Source of the DNA: Bacillota bacterium
GTDB taxonomy: Bacteria > Bacillota > Clostridia > Oscillospirales > Acutalibacteraceae
Reading direction: 5' to 3'
DNA length: 41,768 nt
NCBI GenBank assembly: GCA_023458915.1
Contig: JAEWWM010000044.1
Span: 1-41,768 of the forward strand
Below are positions 7,659 through 15,731 of the stretch, piece by piece. The notes under the pieces are model-generated. The model made no database searches. It had not been told where the DNA came from and was given only the letters and a program-made list of their open reading frames with translations. The translations under genes were made by a program, and so were the position numbers. Each line of letters opens with the position of its first letter. The stretch's first letter is position 1.

Positions 7659-7874
7659 ATGAATGATCATAACAACAATAACCAACCAAACAGCGAGGAA
7701 GTAAAGAAAGAGTTACCAGATGAAAATGTAGAGCATGATGTTTGGAATGAAAAAGCAAAGAACGTATTTGTACCGCGAGAAGTGAGGAACCAAAACAATT
7801 TGCAAACTTCAAATAATTTCTCGAATGATCTAGATACTAGCGAGAATGAGAACGACAGCGACAATGACTTTTAG
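7659..7874 (+). CDS. Small acidic Asn-rich hypothetical protein (71 aa)
   Basis: AAAAGGAGG lies about 8 nt before the ATG, a strong site that supports expression. The protein is hydrophilic and disordered in appearance, Asn-rich at both ends (NDHNNNNQPNSEE and ENENDSDNDF), with a central HDVWNEKAKNVFVPREVR that could form a helix. Opposite in charge to the two preceding ORFs, so an interaction between them is possible. It ends at the bidirectional terminator shared with pgk. Function unknown. Confidence 0.5.
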   Translation: MNDHNNNNQPNSEEVKKELPDENVEHDVWNEKAKNVFVPREVRNQNNLQTSNNFSNDLDTSENENDSDNDF

Positions 7875-7901
7875 CTATTGCTTTTTTAAATCGGTGCAAA
7901 A

Positions 7902-7939
7902 AAATCTACCGGTATAGCCGGTAGATTTCCATCTTTTTT
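7902..7939. terminator. Bidirectional terminator between the small ORFs and pgk
   Basis: A perfect 11-bp stem, AAATCTACCGG (7902-7912) with CCGGTAGATTT (7918-7928), loop TATAG, with A run before and T run after. It serves the converging transcripts from both sides. Confidence 0.85.
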
Positions 7940-9132
7940 TATTTATCATCAATCGCTTCTAACCCCGGAAGTGGTTTGCCTTCCAAAAATTGAAGTGATG
8001 CTCCGCCCCCCGTAGAAATGTGAGTCATTTTATCCGCAAATCCGAGTTTATAGATCGCAGCAGCCGAATCTCCGCCGCCAATTATTGATACTGCACCACT
8101 GCTTGCTATTGCTTTTGCAACTGCAAGAGTGCCGCTTGCGAAGTTATCCCACTCGGAGACTCCCATTGGACCATTCCATACTACTGTACCCGCACCGGAT
8201 ATTGCATCAGAAAAATATTTTGCGGTTTTAGGGCCAATATCAAGTCCCATCCAGCCGTCAGGAATTTTGTCTGCATCAACAATCTGTGATGATGTGTTGG
8301 GGTCGTAATCTTTTCCGACTTTAATATCAAGCGGCAAAAGAAGTTTTACACCTTTTTCTTTTGCTTTCGCCATTATGTCCTTAGCAAGTCCAAGCTTATC
8401 ACTCTCGCAAAGTGAAGTCCCAACTGAATAGCCTAAAGCATTTGTGAAAGTATAAGACATCCCGCCACCAATTATCAGAACATCAACTTTATCAAGTAAA
8501 CTGTTGATGACCCCGATTTTATCCGAAACTTTTGCTCCGCCTAAAATTGAAATGAATGGGCGCTTTGGGTTTTGAAGAACACTAGTCATAATGGATACTT
8601 CTTTTTCTACTAAAAATCCGATCGTGGATGGAAGATATTCAGCGATTCCAGCTGTAGAAGCGTGAGCGCGGTGGCACGTTCCGAAGGCATCATTAATATA
8701 TACATTCGCAAAAGAAGCGAGCTTTTTAGCAAATTCCGGGTCGTTTTCTTTTTCTCCCGATTCAAATCTTATATTTTCAAGCATGCATATATCGCCAGGG
8801 TTTAAAGATGATATAATTTTTTTCGCGCTATCCCCAACAATATCATTTGCTAGCTTTACTTCTTTTCCTGATATCTTTGAAATATAAGAAGCTACAGGTG
8901 CAAGCGATAGCTTTAGGTCATATTTGCCTTTAGGTCTTCCAAGATGCGAACATAAAATAACTTTTGCGCCGTTTTCAATAAGATAATTAATAGTTTCCAT
9001 TGATTCATCAATGCGTTTTGTATCGGTTATATTACCTTTTTCATCAAAAGGGACATTAAAATCGCAGCGCAAAAATACGGTTTTTCCGCGAACATCCATA
9101 TCTCTAACAGTTTTTTTATTTAAATAGTTCAT
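7939..9132 (-). CDS. pgk: Phosphoglycerate kinase
   Basis: 397 residues, the usual length. It transfers phosphate from 1,3-bisphosphoglycerate to ADP in glycolysis. Recognisable blocks: VFLRCDFNVPFD, ILCSHLGRPKG, the GTCHRAHAS loop, ILGGAKVSDKIGVI, WNGPMGVSEWDNF and the C-terminal IIGGGDSAAAI plus THISTGGGASLQFLEG. The start is placed at 9132 because AGGAAGGA sits 7 nt upstream; the frame stays open nine codons further but without a ribosome site. The gene stands alone on the minus strand, with a short GC-rich palindrome 123 nt upstream. No gap (gapdh) or tpi gene is beside it. Confidence 0.97.
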   Translation of the reverse strand: MNYLNKKTVRDMDVRGKTVFLRCDFNVPFDEKGNITDTKRIDESMETINYLIENGAKVILCSHLGRPKGKYDLKLSLAPVASYISKISGKEVKLANDIVGDSAKKIISSLNPGDICMLENIRFESGEKENDPEFAKKLASFANVYINDAFGTCHRAHASTAGIAEYLPSTIGFLVEKEVSIMTSVLQNPKRPFISILGGAKVSDKIGVINSLLDKVDVLIIGGGMSYTFTNALGYSVGTSLCESDKLGLAKDIMAKAKEKGVKLLLPLDIKVGKDYDPNTSSQIVDADKIPDGWMGLDIGPKTAKYFSDAISGAGTVVWNGPMGVSEWDNFASGTLAVAKAIASSGAVSIIGGGDSAAAIYKLGFADKMTHISTGGGASLQFLEGKPLPGLEAIDDK

Positions 9133-9254
9133 TAATGCGTCCTTCCTCGCTCTTGGCATAATTTAAATATTATAAAATATAATTATACATTAATTTATGC
9201 ATTTTTTCAAGCGAGGTTAATTTGGCACAACACAAAATTATCATAAATTTTATA

Positions 9255-9282
9255 TTTCTCTCCGCCGCACGGCGGGGAGAAA
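9255..9282. repeat. Short GC-rich palindromic repeat, copy 1
   Basis: TTTCTCTCCGCCG (9255-9267) and CGGCGGGGAGAAA (9270-9282) form a 13-bp stem with one G-T pair, inside very AT-rich DNA upstream of pgk. It resembles the elements at 27511, 37583 and 40524. No T run follows, so it is not an ordinary terminator. Confidence 0.7.
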
Positions 9283-9413
9283 CAAGAAATTATATATGAA
9301 AATTTAGCAATGTCTAACTTCATGGCAATATTTGAAAGTATTTTAAGAAAACTGAGTAACAGTGATAAACGAATTTTATTTAGATGAGAGATAACTAGAT
9401 TTAACTAAACTTT

Positions 9414-10469
9414 TTAATCGTTGACTATAAATTTGTATAATGAATTATCATGGCTTATGCAAAAAGCACTTAATGTTTTTTCGTTCTCTTTGTACTCATA
9501 ATAAAGTATAGGTTCGCGCGACACTTCAGCTAAATTTATTATATCTTTAATTTCTGGTACTATTATAGTGTCTTTGTAAATGTTTTCCGGTAAATTCAAT
9601 GTTCTAACTATATTTTCATCATATTTTGCGAAAATTTGTTGTACTTCTCTTTCTCTTTTAGATAGTAAAAAATTTTTTCTGCGTTTTATTATAAAAAACA
9701 TCCAAATTAGGGTTAAAAACAATGCTGAAAGCGAAGAAATTAACATCCAGTAGTTAATATTAACTTTCGGATTTTCAAATTTTTTGACGTCTTTAGTTTC
9801 GTTACTTACGTAATCTTTATCAATAGTAAAACTATCTTCGTCGAGCGGAATAGTAACTTTACTTGTGTAAGTTATTGGAATTTCTGTTTCGTCAATGTTT
9901 TTAATAGCTTTAACGTCCATTTGCACAACTAGTTTAGAATAGCTGGACTTAAATATGTTTTCTTTAAAACTTTCTATCTCCTTGTCGTACTCATCGTAAT
10001 TTATTACTATTGTGTCTTCAAATGAAGCGTTTGTTGGGTCAGACGCGTTTTTTACTTCTTGGTTTTTTAAAATATGCTTGCTTTCTTTAATTACGGAATC
10101 GGCGCTATCTTTGTTTGAGCGGTCTAAAATATAATTAGTAGCAGTTACTGAATAAAGCAAGGTGAGAGGGGTAGTGTCTTTTGAAATATATTGATATTTA
10201 AAGTCAATATTTATGTCATCGACAAGTTTTGAAATATACGTGTCACCACTGCGGACAGTTTTACTTTCAAAAAAGTTGTTGTCGAATATTTTAACATTAT
10301 AATCAAGGTTTTGGTTTACAGTATATGAATACAATATTTTGTTAAAAAAATATTCGCCGAAATCAAGAGAATAAACTGCAAAGGAAGCACAAACAATTGC
10401 GATTATTACTGAAAATATTAATGATGTTTTACCTTTCGAATACCCGGATAATCTTTTTATTTTTAACAT
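9414..10469 (-). CDS. DUF5305-type membrane protein of a SipW locus
   Basis: 351 residues from the ATG at 10469, chosen because GGTGGT precedes it; the open frame extends six codons upstream from a TTG. One N-terminal membrane helix (SLIFSVIIAIVCASFAVYSL) and one C-terminal helix (WMLISSLSALFLTLIWMFFI) flank a roughly 210-residue extracellular domain rich in beta strands. It contains the NQNLDYNVKI and ITYTSKVTIPLD blocks expected of DUF5305 proteins. That family is commonly encoded beside SipW-like signal peptidases in Firmicutes, as here (gap about 80 nt). Its biochemical role is unknown; a partner in processing or assembly of the exported proteins is reasonable. Confidence 0.7.
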   Translation of the reverse strand: MLKIKRLSGYSKGKTSLIFSVIIAIVCASFAVYSLDFGEYFFNKILYSYTVNQNLDYNVKIFDNNFFESKTVRSGDTYISKLVDDINIDFKYQYISKDTTPLTLLYSVTATNYILDRSNKDSADSVIKESKHILKNQEVKNASDPTNASFEDTIVINYDEYDKEIESFKENIFKSSYSKLVVQMDVKAIKNIDETEIPITYTSKVTIPLDEDSFTIDKDYVSNETKDVKKFENPKVNINYWMLISSLSALFLTLIWMFFIIKRRKNFLLSKREREVQQIFAKYDENIVRTLNLPENIYKDTIIVPEIKDIINLAEVSREPILYYEYKENEKTLSAFCISHDNSLYKFIVND

Positions 10470-10547
10470 TACTACCACCACTTTCAATTAAATTTTCTAA
10501 ATCAAATTAAATTTTTATAATCAATTTTTTAGCCTGCAAACCTCGTA

Positions 10548-11729
10548 TTAAAGGTTCATATTTTTTAAAACAACACTTGGGTAACCCAGATATTTTAAAG
10601 TATATTCTATAGTCCCTATAACTTGGTTTGAATAAACCTTATCCGGATCCGGTTGCCTATTGTTGTCGCCTTTGGTTATAAAATATAAATTATTATCGTT
10701 TACACTTCTTTTAATGTCAATAATTCGGTGAGTTATCATTTTGTTGCCAAGTTTATAAGCAAGAACATCACTTATTTTTAAGTTTTCAATTTTGTTTTTG
10801 TCATCTATTTTTTTTATTATTGCTAAATCACCAATGCTCATGTAAGTTTGCATACTATCTGACATAATAGCAGCAGGGAAATAACTATATAAATTTCCTG
10901 AAAAAAACATTACTATAATTGTGCCAAATATTATTTCTACTAGAGCTGCAGAATAATTTATAATTTTTTGTTTTCTGGTTTTTTTTCGGCTGTTTATTAC
11001 TCCTGAATCTTTGGTATTTATTATCTCGAACCTAAAATAAATTATAGCTATTAAGCTTAAAGTTAGTATTAAGTTCAAGTTTCTGGGGAAACCGGGTTGA
11101 AACGGTGCTATATAAATGGAAATCGAAAGTGCGAATCTGTATATTAAATTATTAATGTAGCTTGATTTTATTGCCATATATGTTAGGAGCAAGTTTGAAA
11201 AAATCAAGGGTATTAATACATATAAAATATAGGATGCTATTCTTTTAGGGTCAGATACGTTATTAATGAAATACATAGGATCTGTTTCTATAATTAAAAA
11301 AAGAAAAAATATTAAAAAGAGAGCAGCTTTATTTTTACGGTTATCTCGAACTAAAAAATTTCTTGTGTATTCTTGCGGAATTATGAAAACAAAATAAACC
11401 CAAAAATTCAAAACAAAATTAGTAAGAGGATTTTTCGCATATTCTATAAATATGCCTAAAATAAAGTAGAATGAAAAATAAATTGCGATTATTATAATTA
11501 ACCACTTTGTTTTTTTACTATTTTTTTCATTTAAATAAATATTCGATTTGAAAGGATGTGTTATTTTATAGTAAGCATAAATAATCAACCAAAAAAGCGG
11601 TATAAATATGTTTAAAAATATTTTATAGGCGCATGGCTCAGAAAAAAAGTAAAGAAAGTATACCCCAAAAATTATTACTATAATTTTTATGTTATATAAA
11701 TTATAAAAATTGGTTTTACTGATTTCCAT
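10548..11729 (-). CDS. SipW/ER-type signal peptidase I with multi-helix N-terminus
   Basis: 393 residues. The C-terminal third is the peptidase: SDSMQTYMSIGDLAII carries the nucleophilic Ser (about residue 292), ITHRII supplies the His that replaces the bacterial Lys, and TKGDNNRQPDP is the GDNN/Asp box of the ER/archaeal/SipW type. About 240 residues before this form seven or eight membrane helices, a fused membrane domain not present in Bacillus SipW. The start at 11729 follows GGAGAAAG; twelve more codons upstream are open but lack a site. The enzyme would cleave the atypical signal sequences of the three proteins encoded at 13212-15422. An IS110 relic now separates them. Confidence 0.85.
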   Translation of the reverse strand: MEISKTNFYNLYNIKIIVIIFGVYFLYFFSEPCAYKIFLNIFIPLFWLIIYAYYKITHPFKSNIYLNEKNSKKTKWLIIIIAIYFSFYFILGIFIEYAKNPLTNFVLNFWVYFVFIIPQEYTRNFLVRDNRKNKAALFLIFFLFLIIETDPMYFINNVSDPKRIASYILYVLIPLIFSNLLLTYMAIKSSYINNLIYRFALSISIYIAPFQPGFPRNLNLILTLSLIAIIYFRFEIINTKDSGVINSRKKTRKQKIINYSAALVEIIFGTIIVMFFSGNLYSYFPAAIMSDSMQTYMSIGDLAIIKKIDDKNKIENLKISDVLAYKLGNKMITHRIIDIKRSVNDNNLYFITKGDNNRQPDPDKVYSNQVIGTIEYTLKYLGYPSVVLKNMNL

Positions 11730-11790
11730 ACTTTCTCCTCGTATAATAAATTTGTTGTTCCACAAACCATGTGGAATAATAAAGTTAACA

Positions 11791-11940
11791 GGCAGAGTGG
11801 CGCAGAGTCGCTCCTTGAAATATAGCTTCCGAAGAAAGGGTTGCGCCTCTGCTTTACGACTTGATACGAATGAGCTGGATAGTGTTTAGCACTGAATGTC
11901 TAACGAGGTTGTATGTCGTAAAGAAAAGAGGAACTCTTGC
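11791..11940 (+). ncRNA. Candidate IS110 bridge RNA
   Basis: Three stem-loops follow each other in the left end. GCAGAG-TG-GCGC (11792-11803) pairs with GCGCCTCTGC (11843-11852), closing a 39-nt loop. CTTTACGAC (11852-11860) pairs perfectly with GTCGTAAAG (11915-11923), closing a loop that contains AGTG-TTTAG-CACT (11881-11893). AAGAG pairs with CTCTT (11926-11938). Two internal-loop hairpins placed before the transposase start match the plan of IS110 bridge RNAs (target- and donor-binding loops). Transcription is not shown. Confidence 0.55.
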
Positions 11941-11968
11941 TTGTAATTTAACTTGCGGGGGTATTTTT

Positions 11969-13154
11969 TTGTTTTACTGCGGAATTGACATTGCTAAAAA
12001 CAGGCACGAAGCTTCAATTATTGACTTAGGAGGCAAAGAATTGACCGGAAGCATTTCGTTTTCAAATTCGAAAGAAGGGTGCGAAAAACTTTTTTCATTG
12101 CTTAAAAATTTGAAATTTCAACTGAAAGTATAGTAGTAGGAATGGAAGCGACCGGTCATTATTGGCTTTCCATCTATGCTTTTTTGATTGAAAATGGCTT
12201 TAATGTTAAGGTTATTAATCCAATTCAGTCCGAAGCTTTTCGAAAAATGTACATACGTCAAACCAAAAATGATTCCAAAGATTCTTTCATAATCGCTCAA
12301 ATTATGCGTTTCGGTCAGTATTCTGAAACAAAACTTGCTGAAGAAAGTATAATTGCTTTACGTCAACTTTCACGTTATAGGCTTGCGCTTGTAGATTCTT
12401 GCGGAGATTGTAAACGGCGAGTAATTGCGCTTTTAGACCAAGTTTTTCCTGAATATGCTAAATTTTTTCTGACATTTTTGGAGAAAGATCAAAAGAAATT
12501 CTTTTAAAATGTCCTATACCTGAAAATTTACTTGAAATTTCAACTAAAAAACTTACTGAAATTCTTAGAAAAGCCAGCCATGGCCGTTTTGGTTTAGAAA
12601 AAGCTAAAAGCTTAAAATCTGTTGCCAAAAGCTCTTTTGGCATCTCTTTTGCAAAAGATGCTTTTTCGTTTCAAATCAAGCAGCTTATGGAGCAGATTGT
12701 TTTTATTGAAAATCAAATAAAAGAATTAGAAGAACAAATTTCAACATTACTAAATCAAACAAATCAAGTAATTACTACTATTTCAGGAATTGGCGAAACA
12801 CTTGGTGCAATAATTTTAAGCGAAATTGGTGATATTAACAGATTTGACTCTCCTTCAAAACTTGTGGCTTTTGCAGGCTTAGATGTAAAAGTTAATCAAT
12901 CTGGCGAGTTTTCAAGCACTAAAAACAAAATTTCCAAACGTGGTTCTCCTTATCTTCGTCGTGCAATTTGGCTTGCTGCTAATCGAGCAGCTTTTTGTGA
13001 CCCCATTTTGTCAGAATATTATAAATCTCTTAAATCTCGAGGAAAGCATCATTTAACTGCTGTTGGGGGTGTTGCTCGTAAATTGTGCAATATTATTTTT
13101 ATAATTCTTCGAGAAAATCGTCCTTATCAAACCTACCCACCTCACATTTCCTAA
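11969..13154 (+). pseudogene. IS110-family transposase, two frameshifts
   Basis: Start probably TTG at 11969 (GCGGGGG upstream), giving LFYCGIDIAKNRHEASIID, the first DEDD motif. The frame breaks near 12110-12125, where the following frame continues with VVGMEATGHYWLSIYAFL. It breaks again in the T-run near 12465, where the third frame gives SDIFGERSKEILLKCPIPEN. The C-terminal transposase_20 domain is intact (ISGIGETLGAIILSEIGD, FAGLDVKVNQSG, KRGSPYLRRAIW). Reassembled, about 390 residues, normal for the family. One missing T would explain the second break. Both breaks could in principle be sequence errors, but two in one element favour real decay. Confidence 0.9.
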
Positions 13155-13211
13155 ACTTGAAAATTGTTTTCAAAAGTGCTTGACTTTTTATAGCTGGTCT
13201 TTCTGTTTATT

Positions 13212-14066
13212 TTATATCCGTGATTTACCAACGCATTTTGTTACATTGAGCTGTGGTTGCGAACCCGAATAAAAACGTACCGAAAAAATTGTTTCACCTG
13301 TTGATGTGCCTTGTCCAATGTAACCGTTTGATCCAAGATTATAGAGAATCAGGTTGCCATTTTTTATAAGATAATTAAATGGTAGTGAGGAGCCTGGAAT
13401 CCAGATGTCTGGGTTGGTTAAGCTCAGATTAACCTCCCACTCTGAAAAATCATAAGATGTATTATTGGTTATTTGTAATTTATATGTTATAGAGGACCAT
13501 CCCTCAATACTATGATAGATGGTGATGGGTTCAAATATACACTCTGTCGGGTGTTCTATAAGGTTTGGATTTGGGTGGCTGTAAGTATAGAATGATACAC
13601 TTTGTATGTCCATAACATAGTTCGAAACAGCTGTTGTAAAGCCCACCTCAAGGTAAAGTATATCATTCTGATTCAGTACGGAATTATTTGAGCTGGCTTT
13701 GTCGTAAATTGTCAAAACCCCGTTACTCAGCGTATAATCACAGTTATAGATTTTACTTGTGTCAGGTATGGCATCCAATGGTACAGCTATTTTTATTTCC
13801 CAAGATGTTGTAGGTTCAGTGCCGAGGTATTGTATTTGAAATGGCCCGTTAGCATAGTATGTGAACTGGGGGTATGAACCATAAGTTTGCATGTGATCGT
13901 TAATTATCATGTAATTGTTTTGGCTAGTGCCACCAGCATCAAGCGTCACGGTAGCGTCAATGCCTATATTTTTCTCCAAAAGAGCCCAGCCGTAAGAAAC
14001 GGAAAAAATAAGGAAAAGGACTGATATTACTGTATTTAAAAATATTATTTTTATTGTTTTTTTCAT
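13212..14066 (-). CDS. Exported protein with cellulose-binding-like domains and SipW-type signal
   Basis: 284 residues. The N-terminal helix ends in VSYGWALLEKNIGIDATVTL, the same pattern as the signal sequences of the next two genes. Two beta-sandwich repeats follow: one centred on PTTSWEIKIAVPLDAIPD (about 95-160), the other running from WSSITYKLQITNN through FSEWEVNLSL to GQGTSTGETIFSVRF (about 190-270). Strand order, the Trp residues and the closing segment resemble CBM2-type cellulose-binding modules. No catalytic domain is present. The gene ends only about 10 bp from the IS110 right end, so its C-terminus may have been cut by the insertion. Carbohydrate binding is inference. Confidence 0.65.
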   Translation of the reverse strand: MKKTIKIIFLNTVISVLFLIFSVSYGWALLEKNIGIDATVTLDAGGTSQNNYMIINDHMQTYGSYPQFTYYANGPFQIQYLGTEPTTSWEIKIAVPLDAIPDTSKIYNCDYTLSNGVLTIYDKASSNNSVLNQNDILYLEVGFTTAVSNYVMDIQSVSFYTYSHPNPNLIEHPTECIFEPITIYHSIEGWSSITYKLQITNNTSYDFSEWEVNLSLTNPDIWIPGSSLPFNYLIKNGNLILYNLGSNGYIGQGTSTGETIFSVRFYSGSQPQLNVTKCVGKSRI

Positions 14067-14093
14067 AAATATAACCTATTAATTTAAAATTTT

Positions 14094-14708
14094 TTAAGTA
14101 GTGACCTGTTGAAAGTTTAAAATAGCTTTTATTTTTAAGTTGTCAGTCGGATATACTCCATCCCCGTAGACGTCCCATATTACCTTAAATGTACAAATTT
14201 TTTCCTCACCGGCGTTCAAAACATCTGAATTCATTTCCACTTCGCATATAGCCCCATATATTGTTTCTACTGAGCGCATAAGAACTGGAGGACCATTAGA
14301 AGATGTATGATTACCATCAAAAGGTACTGGATTAGAAGGATCAGAGTTGTCAAGTATTTGTGCGTCGGTTAGTAGGGCATCTATAGTTCCACTGTTTTTT
14401 ATTTTTACGTGGTATATTGCTACTGCTGTCTCGGGCCTTATTAGCTCAACATCTAATAAAATGTTGTCGGGGGTATTGCTTGAAGTTGTACTGTAGTCAA
14501 AGGCATCAGTTGAATTGACGCTGTCGAATTCTACAGATGTTACTTCAATGTTCCAGGTTCCGGATAAATTTACAGTACTTATAATATTTATAGTTTGAGT
14601 AAGCAAAGCGTACCCGACAGATACGGTAGTTAATAGAATTAATCCTAAAATAGTTAACCTTTTTGCATTTTTTGAAAAATTGAATTTCATAATTATTTTC
14701 CCCATCAT
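14094..14708 (-). CDS. SipW-dependent exported protein (TasA/camelysin-like), paralogue A
   Basis: 204 residues. MKFNFSKNAKRLTILGLILL then VSVGYALLTQTINI form a short signal sequence of the SipW type, processed near the ALL motif in camelysin/TasA-like proteins. The rest is an immunoglobulin-like beta domain (VYHVKIKNSGTIDALLTDAQ). The first 52 residues are about 80% identical to those of the gene at 14886; the remainder diverges strongly. Start: AAAGGGG lies 4-5 nt before the first ATG; the MKFNF methionine six codons later is an alternative. Likely a cell-surface or fibre-type protein; the partner peptidase is encoded at 10548. Confidence 0.7.
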   Translation of the reverse strand: MMGKIIMKFNFSKNAKRLTILGLILLTTVSVGYALLTQTINIISTVNLSGTWNIEVTSVEFDSVNSTDAFDYSTTSSNTPDNILLDVELIRPETAVAIYHVKIKNSGTIDALLTDAQILDNSDPSNPVPFDGNHTSSNGPPVLMRSVETIYGAICEVEMNSDVLNAGEEKICTFKVIWDVYGDGVYPTDNLKIKAILNFQQVTT

Positions 14709-14885
14709 TTTGCCCCTTTCGCTATTTGATGATGTTTAAAAACATAAACTAGAATATTATAACAATATTATAAAAAATTCAACATTTTTTTGTTAATGCT
14801 GTTGTATTTTTACAGTGATCGAAGTTTATGAAGTTTTTTAAAATAAAGGATCGGGTTGAGCTAAACTTATATATTAGGTTGATAG

Positions 14886-15422
14886 TTAGGCTGGATCAAT
14901 ACTTAATGTGGTATCTATAGTTATAGTTTTTGGCTCGGGAGCTTCTGTATCTGATGACTGCCAAAATACTTTAATAGTATAAATAATTTCTTGGCCAGCA
15001 TCTATATTTGAAGGTACTGCATCGTACGCACCTTCAAGTATATAGTACCTAATGTCCGGGTCAGGATCTAAAGAACCATTGAAAAGCACATTTATTGTCT
15101 TCATCTCTGCGTTTATAGTACCGTTATTTTTTACCTTCATATTAAAGAATGCTTGTCCTCCGGGTTTGCTGAACTCAACATTTATTGTGACATTCTTATT
15201 ATCATGTGAAATTGTAGGTTCTCCGACAACCTCTCTTCCCCATGTCGATACGTAGGTTACTTCGGTTACTTGTACGTCCCAAGTTCCGGATAGAGTTGCA
15301 GTAGTTATAATATTTATGGTTTGACTAAGCAAAGCGTACCCTACAGATACAGTAGCTAATAGAATTAATCCTAAAAGAGCCAACTTTTTTGCGTTTTTTG
15401 AAAAATTGAATTTCATAATCAT
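14886..15422 (-). CDS. SipW-dependent exported protein (TasA/camelysin-like), paralogue B
   Basis: 178 residues. Signal MKFNFSKNAKKLALLGLILL plus VSVGYALLSQTINI, nearly identical to its neighbour, followed by a beta domain (GQAFFNMKVKNNGTINAEMK). First gene of the minus-strand set; AAAGGAAG precedes either the ATG at 15422 or that at 15416, and a good promoter lies upstream (15470-15498). Shared N-terminus with a divergent body suggests duplication of the export module followed by change in the exposed part. Surface location is expected from the family; specific function unknown. Confidence 0.7.
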   Translation of the reverse strand: MIMKFNFSKNAKKLALLGLILLATVSVGYALLSQTINIITTATLSGTWDVQVTEVTYVSTWGREVVGEPTISHDNKNVTINVEFSKPGGQAFFNMKVKNNGTINAEMKTINVLFNGSLDPDPDIRYYILEGAYDAVPSNIDAGQEIIYTIKVFWQSSDTEAPEPKTITIDTTLSIDPA

Positions 15423-15469
15423 TTTCTTCCTTTCGTTTTTAATAATGTTTAAAAAATGCGAGTTAGGTT

Positions 15470-15498
15470 ATTATAACAAAAATTAATAAAGAATGCAA
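15470..15498 (-). promoter_or_regulatory. Promoter of the SipW-substrate genes
   Basis: Minus-strand TTGCAT (15498-15493), 17-bp spacer, TATAAT (15475-15470), about 50 nt before the start of the 178-aa protein gene. Confidence 0.6.
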
Positions 15499-15731
15499 TA
15501 GTTTTTTATTAATTTTGCTGAAAAATATTTATTTTCATTCAGGCTATAATTAATTTACGTTCTAAATTTATGGAAAGGTAAACTTTATAAAAGTGTATTA
15601 TTCTTATTTTCTCCATGTTTAAGTAAGAGAAAATAAAACTAACTTTGAGTGCTATCTACAATTTTTAATTGAATAGCATGATTTAGTGATATATAATTTT
15701 TGTAGTATTTTATGAGGGGCTGTGCTGCGGA

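Larger units (their letters stand above)
11790..13205 (+). mobile_element. IS110-family insertion sequence, decayed
   Basis: A long structured non-coding left part (11790-11968), a DEDD/transposase_20-type reading frame and a short right part (13155 to about 13205) fit the IS110 group, which has no terminal inverted repeats and encodes a bridge RNA in the left end. Boundaries are estimates: the right end includes GTGCTTGACTTTTTATAG. Two frameshifts inactivate the transposase. It lies between the signal peptidase gene and its putative substrates. Confidence 0.75.

Noticed and set aside
11758..11776. TTCCACA/TGTGGAA inverted repeat as IS end
   Set aside because: IS110 elements lack terminal inverted repeats and no partner copy occurs at the right end; more likely a local hairpin upstream of the peptidase gene.
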